DNA of 64,000 nt from Asterochloris sp. CNOR1 (taxonomy: Eukaryota > Chlorophyta > Trebouxiophyceae > Trebouxiales > Trebouxiaceae), in contig OZ017753.1 of the NCBI GenBank assembly GCA_963969365.1, forward strand, positions 1,550,001-1,614,000. Direction: 5' to 3'. How positions within the stretch are numbered: position 1 is the first letter of the stretch; each line of letters starts with the position of its first letter. The translations under genes and the position numbers were made by a program. This document shows, piece by piece, positions 35,300-46,600 of this stretch. The notes beneath the pieces were generated by a model. That model was not told the origin of the DNA and made no database searches. It saw only the letters and a list, made by a program, of their open reading frames with translations.

Positions 35300-38200
35300 A
35301 TGGGCTGCAGCTGCTCGCGCCTCAAAGGGCATCAGATCCATGCCAGCGGCGCGCAGCAAGAGCAGGCTGCTGCTCTCCAGGCAGCTGAGGCAGTCCTGCA
35401 GAACAATGCTCAAAGCAGCTTTGCAGATGTGTATCACACCAACAGAGCTGTGGGACATGGCGCATTTGCCAAGGTGGTCGAGTGCCGGCACAAGGTGAGC
35501 GGCCTGCTGCTGCTGCTAATCTGCTTCAGCATGTCAGCGGCTGCCTGGAAGACTGCATGAAGTGCTGCTCATGGCAGTTCAGGATGGATGCCAACATGAC
35601 TGTCGCTCAAACAGATCATCAGCCTCCCTATACAGGAGACTGGCAAGAGCTTTGCCTGCAAGATCATCCCGCGGAAGGCCACGAAGAAGAATCAGCGGCA
35701 GGCTGTCATAAAGGTCAGCTGGTAAAGCAGCATCCTGCAGGGTGCCGCACACCAATGCTGCTGCAGCGGGCTTCAGCAGCTGCAGGGCCTTGCCATCCCT
35801 GCCCTCTGTCTTGCCTGCAACACCCTGGGATGGGGCAGCTGCTCCAGCAGGGGGCTGCAGCGGCGTGCTCATCTTGAGCACTCTTGCACTTATTGCGTAG
35901 TTGTGATAGTAACAGCAATGACTGCTGCAGGAAATGGCCATCATGTTGCTGATTGGGATGCATCCCAACACAGTCTACTTTCAAGATGCATATGAGGATG
36001 AGCATGAATTTCACCTTGTCATGGAGCTCTGCAGCGGGGGTGAGCTGTTTGACCAAATCGTGAAGCAGGCAAGTCGGGCTCCTGCACCGCCGCCTGTGCT
36101 GCCTCAATCAAGCTCACCGCTGCTAGCATGTGGCACAGGGTTCTGCTTTGCCTGCTGGAGCAGCAACCTGCATTGCAGCACCGCCTCCCAGGCGGCCATC
36201 TGCCTGCCCGTAGCACAAGCATACCACTGCCTGCTGCAGCTGCAGCCTGCTGCAGCAGACTGCACCCCAGCACTGCCTGCCAAGCTGCTCATTACATGCC
36301 GCAGGAATGGCCAGCAAAGCTGCAGGCTGACTGCTGTTGGCACAGGCATACTTGCCCTGTGGTCGTCCAGGAACACTGCAAGAAACAACCCACAAATGCT
36401 GCTGTGACGTGCTCAGCCCCCGCCATGCAGAAGCACATGAGTGAGAAGGAGGCAGCAGAGATCTCGCTGTGTCTAGCTGAGTTTCTGGCGTTCTGCCACA
36501 GCAAGGGCGTCGTGCACAGGTGGGCAGCGGCAGCAACCTTTTCCAGGTTGTGCAGCAAGCTGATGGCTGCAGTTCTGCCCTGCCACTTGGGCGGCCCTCT
36601 GCCATGAGCTAGAGCACATGCCCACACAGAGCCACACAGTGGCGTGACAGGGAGTGAAACGACACTGCCTCCATGTGGTGACCACTCTTCCATCCACCCT
36701 GCAGGGACTTGAAACCTGAGAACATGTTACTCTCCAGCCCAGAGAAGGATGCCCGCGTCAAAATCATTGACTTTGGCACCTCCGAGTTCTGCGCGCCGGG
36801 GCAGAAGCTGCAGGACAAGTTTGGGACGCCCTACTATGTGGCGCCTGAGGTCAGCAGGGGAGGCAGCCATGCTGTCCATTGTGTGCAGAGTCAGCCAGAA
36901 AGAGAATGCTCCTGCCAATCAAGATCGCAGTCAGCAGGGGTGATTGCCCTGCTGCAGCTGAAGGCCTGCATGCAGCCTAAAGCATGGACAGCGTGCCATT
37001 GTTGCAGGGTCAGAAGGACAAGGTGTGCAGCCCAATGCCTACACGCTGTCTTTTGGTGGCTGTCTTGCACCTCAGTGGTAACCTGCCGCATGCAGGTGCT
37101 AGGGAAGAAGGGTCACAACGTGCAAGTGGACATCTGGAGTGCAGGCGTCATCCTGTACATCCTTCTGTGAGTCTGTCTGCAAGCCTGCTGAATGTGACCT
37201 GCTGAGCAAAGCTGGGTGAAGGGTCTCTCCTGCACACCATGCTGTGAGCCTGCCCGTGTCATCAGGATGTGTCGTGCTGCACGATTGGTCGCGTGCCTGA
37301 GCAGGGGCCCATGAACAACTCCTGCTGTGACCCATGTTGTGAGCCAGCCTGAGCCCTCAGGACACCACGCTGTCAACAAACAGGCAGATTCCAGGTGACA
37401 AGCTGGTAGGCTGCCTTGGCCTTCAGATGTGTCATGCTGCACATCATGCTGTGAGTCTGCCAAGTCTGTCAGGAGTTGCCCAGCTAGATGATGTGGGCCT
37501 GGGCCTTTGAGGCGCAATATTGCGCCAGCTCTGCGGCTGCAACAATCACCGGGGCGCACCATGCTGTGACTATTGGTCAACCTCTTTTGGCCCCTACAGA
37601 TGTGGCTACCCGCCCTTTGGGGGCTCCAATGAGCGCAGCATCCTGGCCAGGGTCAAGCGAGGGTACTACACCTTCTCAGGCAAGCCCTAGTTGCTGTAAG
37701 GCAGGCACACTCAAAGACCCAGATGCTCAGTTCTTGGTTTCACCACCTGCTGCTGTAGATGCTCAAGGCTTGATGGCACCGCCTGTGCCCCTGACCTCAT
37801 GAGCTCAGCTCTACTGTTTCCGGCAAGCACTCTGCTTCCTTGAGACAAGGAGCACCCCTCTCACTGCTGCTGCAGGCCCCCACTGGAAGAGCCTTGCTGC
37901 ACATTGCGCTGCAGGCCTATGTTTCTGAGGGACTGGAGTGTCAAGAATGAATTTGTCAAGATCAGATGGACTCTTTGGGGTGCGGGATGCTTTGTTGAGC
38001 TCAGCTCAGCTTTGTATGCCTATTGCAGGCCCTGAGTGGAAAGACATCTCCCAGGAAGCACGCACCTGCATCAAGCGCATGCTGGTGCTGGAGCCCTCCA
38101 AGCGTGTCACGGCTGCCGGCCTGCTGGAGCTGCCTTGGCTGAAGAACTCCAGCGCCCTCTCAGAAAAGGTGTGGACTCACGCCGCTACAGCTGAAGGCCA

Positions 38201-39880
38201 CTGTGGCTGGGCTAGTGTAGACCTGCATAAGGCTGGAGATATGTCACCACCTTACCCTTCTGTCTTCGGCCCTCAGCTGTAATCCCCTGCTGGCACTGCT
38301 GCCTCAGCACTGAGCTTCTTTGCTGCTGCAGGCGCTGGGCATCCAGATGCTGAGGCGTCTGCAGGACTTCAGCAGCATGAGCCAGATGAAAAGACTTGCA
38401 CTGGCGCTGCTAGCACGCAATTTTGTCGATCGAGATGTCAAGAAGATGAAGGTCAGCAAGCATGGTGCTGCTTTTGTGTTGCCAGGTCACCCATGCTTTG
38501 CAGACATCAGGGGAGGTGCATCATGTCACTGGATGGCTTTGCTGCTGGACGTTTGGTCCAAGAGCACTGCACCATGTACCAGCCTGTGGCTGCACAGGTG
38601 GGAGCTGGCATGGCAGCATGCTCTCTGCTAGCCTGTGCGTCCTGAACACTGGCACACGCAAGTGCACCGCCAGCGCTTGCTGCAGTGGCCAGGCTCAGCT
38701 GCTGTCCTGTGCAGGAAGTCTTCTGGCAGATTGACAAGGACAAGAGCGGAACGTTGGAGCCCACAGAGCTGCGGGAAGCCCTGCTCAAGCTGGGCATCCC
38801 TGTGCCAGGGGAGGCTGACTTCCAGGCGCTGTTTGATGCCAGCGACATCAACAAGCATGGCCACATCGACTATGTGGAGTTTGTGGCCACCATGCTGGAC
38901 AGTGACCGAGTGGCCAGGTGGGCTGGGGTGGACTGGCATGGATGCCTCAAGGCACCACTCTGCAAACCACTGAGCTGGACACGTCTGGGAGATTTTGGCT
39001 GGGCTGTGTCCAGCCTGGGGATCGCTTTGTGGCTGTGGCAGAAGATATTGTGCCAAAGGCCCAGGGACAGGGCTGAGCTGCCACCCTCTCCATGCAAGTT
39101 TGGCAGCAGCACCGGCCACCAAAGCTGGCAGCATGTAGGCAGGACAGCAAAGGGTCCCAGCTGCTCCCTTCAGCCAATAGCAGTAGCTAGGCTGGCCCTG
39201 AAGCAGCCGCTGGACTGGGCAGACGAGATGGAGACAGCCATTCTCGGCTGCGTGCTGCCTACGGCCTGGCCAACATTGTGTGGGGTGTCGTATGCACAAT
39301 GTGACCAGACCTGGCCCAGATGCACCTTGCAAGGTCTCGTCATGCAAGCGCAATGGCCTGCTGCACAGGGGCTGTGCCCAGTCTGACATGCCGTATGCCC
39401 CTGCAGACGCGACGACTTGCTTCAAAAGGCATTTGCCCAATTTGATGATGACAGCAGCGGCTTCATCACTGAAGACAAGCTGGCACGTGTGACCAGCAGC
39501 AAGGGGTTCCATGTGGATGCTGCAGACATCAAGCGCATGATTGCAGAGAATGATAGTAATGGGGATGGCAAGATTGATTATGAGGAGGTAAGGGTGTGGG
39601 CTGTGCAGGTGGCGCATCATGCGTCTGCAACCCAAAAGGCGGGTCCCTGCACGACTGTGATGAGCAGCAGCACAGCAGCAGGCTTCCAAGGTGCAGCTGT
39701 CATGTGCACTGGGTGCAAGCAAAGCAAACAGTTTGTGTAGATAATGTAGGCAGTGTGGCTGGTGCTACACCTCCGTGGACAGCACCTTCTGCTGCGGTGC
39801 AGTTCAAGGCCATGATCCAGCGCAGCCCTGTCCTGGGAGTCTTGCAAACAACAAATGAGCAGCAGCGCAAGGCAAGGTGA
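35300..39880 (+). CDS. Calcium-dependent protein kinase (CDPK)
   Basis: Twelve exons: 35300-35494, 35636-35713, 35931-36068, 36431-36519, 36705-36849, 37096-37166, 37600-37679, 38029-38168, 38332-38451, 38715-38917, 39407-39587, 39803-39880; 505 residues. MGCSCSRLKGH is an N-myristoylation site with adjacent cysteines for palmitoylation, predicting membrane attachment. Kinase: Gly loop VGHGAFAKVV, catalytic Lys in FACKIIPRK, HRDLKPEN, DFGTSEF, APE in YYVAPEV, DIWSAGVILY. An autoinhibitory junction follows (LRRLQDFSSMSQMKRLALALLA), then four EF-hands: DKDKSGTLEPTE, DINKHGHIDYVE, DDDSSGFITEDK (last position Lys, so probably weak) and DSNGDGKIDYEE. It is a Ser/Thr kinase activated directly by Ca2+. 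Introns 3 and 7 begin with GC (gcaagt and gcaagc). The stop is 166 bp from the convergent ciliary-type gene. Confidence 0.95.
37160..37580 (+). repeat. Repeated 5' splice-site copies in CDPK intron 6
   Basis: The real donor is at 37167 (ccttct then gtgagtctgtctgc). Similar 'atg-ct-gtgag' junctions recur at 37244 (catgctgtgagcctgcc), 37339 (catgttgtgagccagcc), 37451 (catgctgtgagtctgcc) and 37566 (catgctgtgac). Gaps are 77 to 115 bp. Here the duplicated element is the donor side of the exon. Confidence 0.55.
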
Positions 39881-40046
39881 TGATTGGCCTCATTGCAGTA
39901 CACCTGCTATGAAGCTTAAGCACCATGTACACCACACCCATCCCTGACCCCGCTTTCCCCCTCAGACGCTGTCCGCCGCTTTTGGTTGTGGCATGGCAGC
40001 GCTTTACTTTCAAATTTGTCTGTGAGCAGGCTGCCTGAAAGACGGG

Positions 40047-42557
40047 TCAAGTCTTTACAGGGGTCTTGAATTCTGTGCGGTAAACCGTCTGGGCGCTGAG
40101 GTCTCGGCCAGCAGCGTATGGAGCAATGTGCCGAAATTCATCCTCCCTGAACATGCGCTTGCCAGTCTGCATAGCGCAGCATTTAGAATGTCAATGGCCG
40201 CCCAACATTGTGCGCCAAATGCATTCCTGGGAACTCTGTCAAATTGAGGGGCACCAACTCAAGGCTTTAAACTGATCGCAAAGGCCATATACATGATGAG
40301 GTGGCTGCTTCTCATGCCCAACACATGCAAAATGTACCACATCCATGTCAAGCAGGCAGCACTCACCTCGACAGGCCCCAACTGCTGTGGGACCATGCTG
40401 CCAGGCCCCCTCCATGTGCTGCGCCTGGGGTTGGCTGCTCCCCCAGCAGCTGCAACCATTGCCCGTGCCGGCTGTACGGCTGGCACCTTGACTGCATTGC
40501 TGCTGCCCTGCTCTGCACTGGCTAACCCCTGTGAATGGCGCCTGATGGTTGCTGACAGGCTGTCACTCTGCAGATCAGCCCCCTCTGCAGCTGCATGCAC
40601 CAGGGTCTCCTCTGTCAGGTAGCCCACGGTGCAGGGCGGGGCTTGCGCTGCTGACCACTCATACTGCTCCCTGCAGGGACAGCAAGATCTGTAAATATGG
40701 CCAAGCTTTGGCAGATGTGCATGGGTCAGCCTAGGCAAAGTCCAAGCCGCTTCATCCTGCACACAGCGTGCATGCGGGCTGGCAGCCCACTCAACAAAGG
40801 CTGTGCAGGCAGCCCAGGCTGGGCAGTGGGCACAAAGCCAAGTCAAGTTTCTCCCCCGTCCCACACAGAATGATCCACACAGAATGATTAAAAGGTAGTA
40901 GATTGATACAAAGGTAGAGCATGCATGAATTGCCAGCCAAGCTGCATGGTCCAGCACATCCAGCCAGCCTCCTGCCAAGCACCTCAGACATGCAGCAGAC
41001 CTATAGGTGGTGGCATTTGTCAGCGGCGCCCCTGCAACCAGCACTGCCTTGGGCCGTTTGCGACGCTCGGCCCCCTTGGCTGGCGCCTGGTAGTCTGCCT
41101 TCTGGGTGTTGATGGCATCAAACGCAACAGGCTTGCGCAGGGGCCGCTCCCTGTTGACTCTAGGGGCCTGCAGGCACCGCTAGGTTTGGGAGCAAGCATG
41201 TGGCATGGCGTCCAGAGGAGCCCATCACAGAGCAGCACTAGCTGGTGGCCTCACTGGATAGGCACAGTCCCGCAGATTTCTCCCAGACCTGCTCGTGTGC
41301 AGCTGCTAGCAGCCAGGCTTGCAGCAGCTGGCGGCCTGAAGGTGGGAACAAACGGCACTTCTGCCACAAGCCAGCCTCATATAGCAAAGTTGGAGCTGGC
41401 ATGGTGGAAGCAAGGTGCTGCCCCAAGGACAACATGTGGGACCTGAGCATTGTAATAATTACCTCACCTGGTGGGGGCGGCCCCAGTCAGGGAAATCCTT
41501 GTGGCTCACGCTCGCACCGAACCAGGGGTTCTCCGTGGGGTCATACATATTTCTAGAGATGTTCACATTGGTGGCCGGGTCGAATGGCTTCCCCGCCACA
41601 TGCTGCAGGGCATGAGCTGACTATGCCAAGGGGTATGTAACACTGCAACAGATGGTTGCTTCCAGTGGGCTTTACTTTCACACACAGCATGGCTCACACA
41701 GTGCAGAAGGGCGAGCAGCCAAGCTGCTGCCTGCAGGAAGCAGCAGATGACAGCAGTTTGCAAGGCTTGGCATCGCAAGTCAGAGGGTCAGTGGCCAGCC
41801 TGATGCTGCATGCAGGCGTCAACCAGCAGTGAAGATTTCATTCATTGCCTGGCAGTGCTCACCAGAGAGAGCCGCTGGCAAGGGCCCACCTTCTTGACGT
41901 ATACGTCATTGTACACCGAGTGCGACACAAAGGGCCTGGCTGTCATCAGCGCCGCCTTGGGTGCCCCCACACGCCTAGTGCTGGACTGCTTGGTAGGGTA
42001 GTCCATTGCATAGCTGGTGCCCAGGCGCCCAGCAGGCCGCGCATGGAGCTCATCGGCAAAAGCCAGGAGCAGATCGCCATATGCCGCCTCACTTGCCTGT
42101 CCTGCAAGGAAGCAGGCAGGGTCATGCTACAGAGTGGCTGTGCAGCTCAGCCAGCAGCTGGATGCCGTATGCAGCCCTCTGCAGAGTGGCAAGCACCCAC
42201 ACTAGGCACACACATAGATGTCGTGCCACCAGACAAGGGAAATCAGGGCCCCTTGGATGCTGTTGCTGCTTGATGGGGCTGATAGGAAAATTTGGCTGTT
42301 GGCTGCACTTAATCATTGCTGGGCTCAGCTTCTCACCTGGCAGGAGGTCATGTCGCCTCTGTGCCTTGCTTCGCAAGGCAGCCTTGGCCGGGTACTCCTC
42401 CAAGTACTCTGTGGTGGTGTCAGCTGCCCATACAGGAGCCTGGGTGCTCTGCAAGTGGTGCACAGGCTGGTTGAGGCTGTGCTCAAGACATGCAGAAGCC
42501 AGGAGGTGTTTCTGTATCAACCAGCAGATGTACCTTGGTTTGCACGTATCGCACCAT
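40047..42557 (-). CDS. SAXO-like microtubule-associated, probably ciliary protein
   Basis: Exons, 5' to 3': 42557-42534 (24 nt, MVRYVQTK), 42448-42337, 42101-41890, 41602-41468, 41167-41001, 40670-40367, 40166-40047; 357 residues. The protein has repeated T/S-x-Y-x-x-x-Y/F units spaced through it: DTTTEYLEEYPAK, MDYPTKQSS, FVSHSVYNDVYVKK, NATTYREQYEWSAA and SAQTVYRTEFKTPVKT at the C-terminus. Each sits near Pro-rich, basic stretches (FDAINTQKADYQAP). This pattern is that of stabiliser-of-axonemal-microtubule (SAXO/FAM154) proteins and related axonemal inner proteins; I do not recognise a specific named orthologue. If correct, the alga makes flagella at some stage. No TM or signal peptide is seen. 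Gene structure is well supported by phase; the functional label is inference from motif spacing. Confidence 0.6.
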
Positions 42558-43659
42558 GCTCCACAAGATTATCAACCCGCTCAACCCGCGGGCACGAGTT
42601 TAGGTCAAGCTAATTCTTTATTCTGAGCAGGAAACACGTGTGTCAGTGCCAGAGCTCTGCTTGCGCCAAGATCGGGGTCTTGCTGGCTACAAGCGCACCA
42701 AGTCAATGAAATAAGGTACCTGGGACGCTTCAGCACATCTGCATGGATGCCCTCTTTGACAGCAACTACTACATACCAGAGCTATGTAACCACAAGACCA
42801 AAAAGCACCTGGCTACCACACCAGGGCTGCAGACGCATAGGACACAATGGCTATGTGCTGCACAAAAGTGACACCCCCGCTGTCTGCTATTTTTGCAGCC
42901 TGCCTGACCCCCAGCCCCAAGGTGATCTCCCACTGCAAGCCTACCTGCTCACTGCGACGGCCGTTTACATGCATGGGTGTTCACCTGCAATGCTGCCAGC
43001 CCTGATGGTAATGCTACTCAAGCCCACTCAAAAGGGTGCAATACTTCTTCCTCCAGCAATCTAATTGTGGCAATGACTCTACACGAGAGCAGTCTAAATA
43101 TTGGCCTGAATGTGCCCCTGGACACGGGCGTGCATGCAGTGAGCTGAGAGAGCAACTGATGCAGGCAATGGTGGCCACGTGCACGCTGTGCAGGAGCCGC
43201 CGGCATAGCATTAGGCCAAGCATGAAAAGAGTTTTGCAACCTGCTTTGATGAAGAGTACAGGAGATCACAGGACCAAATTGGTTGTAGCCGCCCTTACAT
43301 TGCAGCACCTTACAAGAATGTCATGGATGGAGACAGATGTGGCATCTGTGCCCCATATTGGCAGCTTATTTACAGGCCAGCAATTAGCTTGCAGCGAAGA
43401 TGGTCAAGGATTTTTGGCTGCCATCTTTATGCTGACAACACATGTCAGCAGAGAAGAAAAGTGCTGCATGCCTTGCTTGCTGCTCTTCCTTGTGCTTGAC
43501 TTCTTCGCAGCAGCTGGCTTGCAACGTATCCTTACTTAAGCAGTCAATCATTGTGTGACATAGCATACAGTAGCCAGATTCACGGTGCTGGAGGTCTGTG
43601 CATCTGTGGTAAAAGCAAATGCGAACAGCTGGACTGACTTGCGATATCAAGTGTCATAA
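42558..43659. other. Intergenic, 1.1 kb
   Basis: This lies upstream of the SAXO-like gene and downstream of SppA's stop. The plus strand contains a 167-codon open frame (43036-43539) with no recognisable domain, high Cys/Met/Ser content and no splice support. I treat it as chance. Nothing else is seen. Confidence 0.5.
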
Positions 43660-46600
43660 CTAGAAGAGATGTGGCATCTGGGCCATCATCTGGATGCCAC
43701 TCCCCTGCGCCACCTGAGTGGGCACCTGGCTGGCCAGCATCTGGACAGGCTCCACACCAGTCAGCCCATGCTGCGCTGCCAGCTGCAGTGCTTGTTGAAC
43801 CCCGCCATTGGCAGATATGCCGACGCCGGCCTGCTGCCCGGCGCGCACCATCTCCAGTATTGATTCCACAGCACTCTTTTGCTTGGGGAAAGCCTTGATC
43901 TGCACTGCATCATCCTGCAGCAGCACAAGCCAAGCTTACAAATTAGCTGCAGCAAGAGCCCTCCATGAGGATTCAGCCACTCGGCCTGCAGAGCATGCAG
44001 GGGCAGGAAGGCACCAGACTTGAGGCAGGGCTGGCAAGCTTGTGTCTGGCTGCACCCCAGCTTTCCAGATGAGCTCAGCCACAGGAGGGCATGCTCAAGC
44101 CTCGTAAAGGCAGCCCTGCTGACTGTGCCAACTTCCATCTCCAGTGGCAGCTCAGCCTCCTGCTTTAGTCGCCAGACACAGGCAAAGGAGCCTGCAAGGT
44201 CGCAGCTTGTTCTGCACCTCCAGGGGCAGCCCAGCCTCCTCCTTGGCCAGGCGCAAGGCTGTCTGCAGGCCCCCCAGCTCATCCACCAGGCCATGCTTCA
44301 GCGCAGCCTGGCCACTCCAGATCCTGCCCTGGGCCACCTTCCGAACCTCTGCCAAGCTCATGTTGCGCCCCTTGCCAACCTGCACAGGGTGCATAACAAG
44401 GCATGAGCTCAGCAGGCGGCCTGCTTGATGTCCTAGCTCATTTTGCAGGATCAGGGGTCATCTGATGTCGAAGGCCTTAAAGCATGCACACCAAACAGCC
44501 AGTGCAGCATGTCGCCACACAAAAGCAGCACCGAGTGACAGGCAGCTTGGACTAGCAGAATGTGGCAGAGGCTGCTGGATCTCTGGTGGAAGGCTCAAAT
44601 CCGCCCTTCTCCGCCCCTGCCACTTCAAGTTGGAGTTAGCGATGCATGAACTCCTGCAATTGCTGAGGAAGCACCATGCACCCCCCTTTGTCCCTGTGCA
44701 AGAGGCGGGACACAGCCAGTGCACAGCCACTGCATCTCCTCACCTTCTCCATGAAGTCAATGTAAATGTCATCCACTGTCCTCTCCTGGATGGCCATCTG
44801 GGCCTTGGTGAAGTCAGCAAAGGGGGAGCTGGCATTGCTGTTGACCCCGACCTCGACGCTGTCATGGGAGACACCCTGGTCGGCGAGGGCTGGCCCAAAG
44901 TTGAACTTCCCACTGAGTACACCAATGGAGCCTGTGAGGGTGCCTGGTTGGGCCACAATCTTGTTGGCTGGAGCTGCACAGCAGGACAGCAGCAGCTGTT
45001 GACTCATTTGACATGTTGCACAGCATCCAACCAGCCATGTTGATGCTGGGCATGCTGAGATGCAGTCAGTCCAAAGCTGGCAGGGCAAGGCGATCTGATT
45101 TATCCTCAGACAGAGCTCTGCCATGATTCTTCAGCAGCAGTGATGCGTGATGACTGAAGCGAGGGGCCCAGGAGACCACACCTCCCACCAATGTGAAGCC
45201 AAGGCAGCAGGACATGTAAGCTGCTTCATAGGTGCATCATCACAGCCCCTGCTAATCAAAAAAGTGGGAGGGGCATGCACCTGAGATGTAATAGCCGCCT
45301 GAGGCTGCCAAATTGCCCATAGAGACTACCACCGGCTTGCCTCCCTCCCGCAGGCGCTGCACCTCCCGGTAGATTGCGTCAGACGCAACTGCTGAGCCGC
45401 CTGCAGGACACCAGAGGTCTTGCAGAGGTCATTCATGGCACCAACATCGATCAGGCTTGCCACATGTATCCCCCTAGCAGCATGACCCTGTGTCCCTGAC
45501 CTCCATCAGGCATGCAGGCAGCCAGGCTACGACGTCAGGAGGCCAGGCCGCATTCAGGGTTGCCCTCTGTGCTTCACAGGAGGGCAGCTAGGACTGACTG
45601 CACCAAGTTGCAGCGAAGCAAGTGCAGTCCAGGCAAGCAAGCCCTGCGGCAGTGTGCTTCCCAATCGCCAGCAGGTTGTCGGCAGTGCGAGGCAGAGTTC
45701 GTGGGCTGCCATGCAGGGTGCACTCGGTCCGCACCTGGGCTGTCCACCCGCAGCACCACTGCGCGGACCCTCTTGTCAGCTCCAGCCTCCCGCAGCAGCT
45801 TGCAGAGGGGCGTGCTCAGCATGGCGTCTGACCGGGGGCTGTGGGTGCTGGGTGGAACTTTGCCTGCCGTGAGAGGGGGAAGTGTGGAGGTCAGCACAAA
45901 AGCACATGTACAAGGGCACATGTAATCAGCCACACGATTGTGACTGAGCTGATCACGGCTCACAAGCAAAAGTGGGGCGCCCATGACCTCAGCAGCCTGC
46001 TGCACATGTACAGCTCAGCACACAGGCCGCAAGCCGTCAAGCTGCCTGCATCCCGGCCACCTGACATTGTGCACATACATGCTGCCATGCAGCTTGCCTG
46101 CGTAGATCTGCCCTGAGGCAGTGATCACAGCGACCGCAGGCTTGCCAGGCTGCATGCTGCGCCCATTGGCGTCTGTATCGGGTAGGTGATCGGTGGACTC
46201 AGCATCTTGCTCGCTTGAGCCGCCTCTGAGAACCTGCCACCGCTCAGACATGGGCTGCTTCTTGCTCTCCAACATCTCTAGGTGCCTGCATGTGGGGCAG
46301 AAGTGTGTAGTTGCTTCTGGGTGTGGGACTTGTGTGCCCCATGCCAGGCACTTCTGAGCTCTCGATTCTCATCGATGCAATGTGATGGCCTGTGAGGTGA
46401 GGCAGAGGCCTCTGAGTCATGGCCAGGTACCATCCAGCAGGGGCAGTCTGCTGTTAAATGCCAGCTTGCGTGGCCCTCGACTGGCAGTCGTGAACAGTCT
46501 GGGATGCTGTTTGCACCTCTGAAAGAGCACTGTGCATGGACACAAAGCGAGCCAAGCTGGGCCTACCTCATGTATTTGCGCAGGGGAACCCGCTGCAGCT

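Noticed and set aside
38628-39722. 364-codon minus-strand frame opposite the CDPK EF-hand exons
   Set aside because: It is antisense to clearly coding CDPK sequence, with low-complexity Cys/His/Pro composition and no domain.
43036-43539. 167-codon plus-strand frame
   Set aside because: No domain, no splice context and unusual composition; more likely chance.
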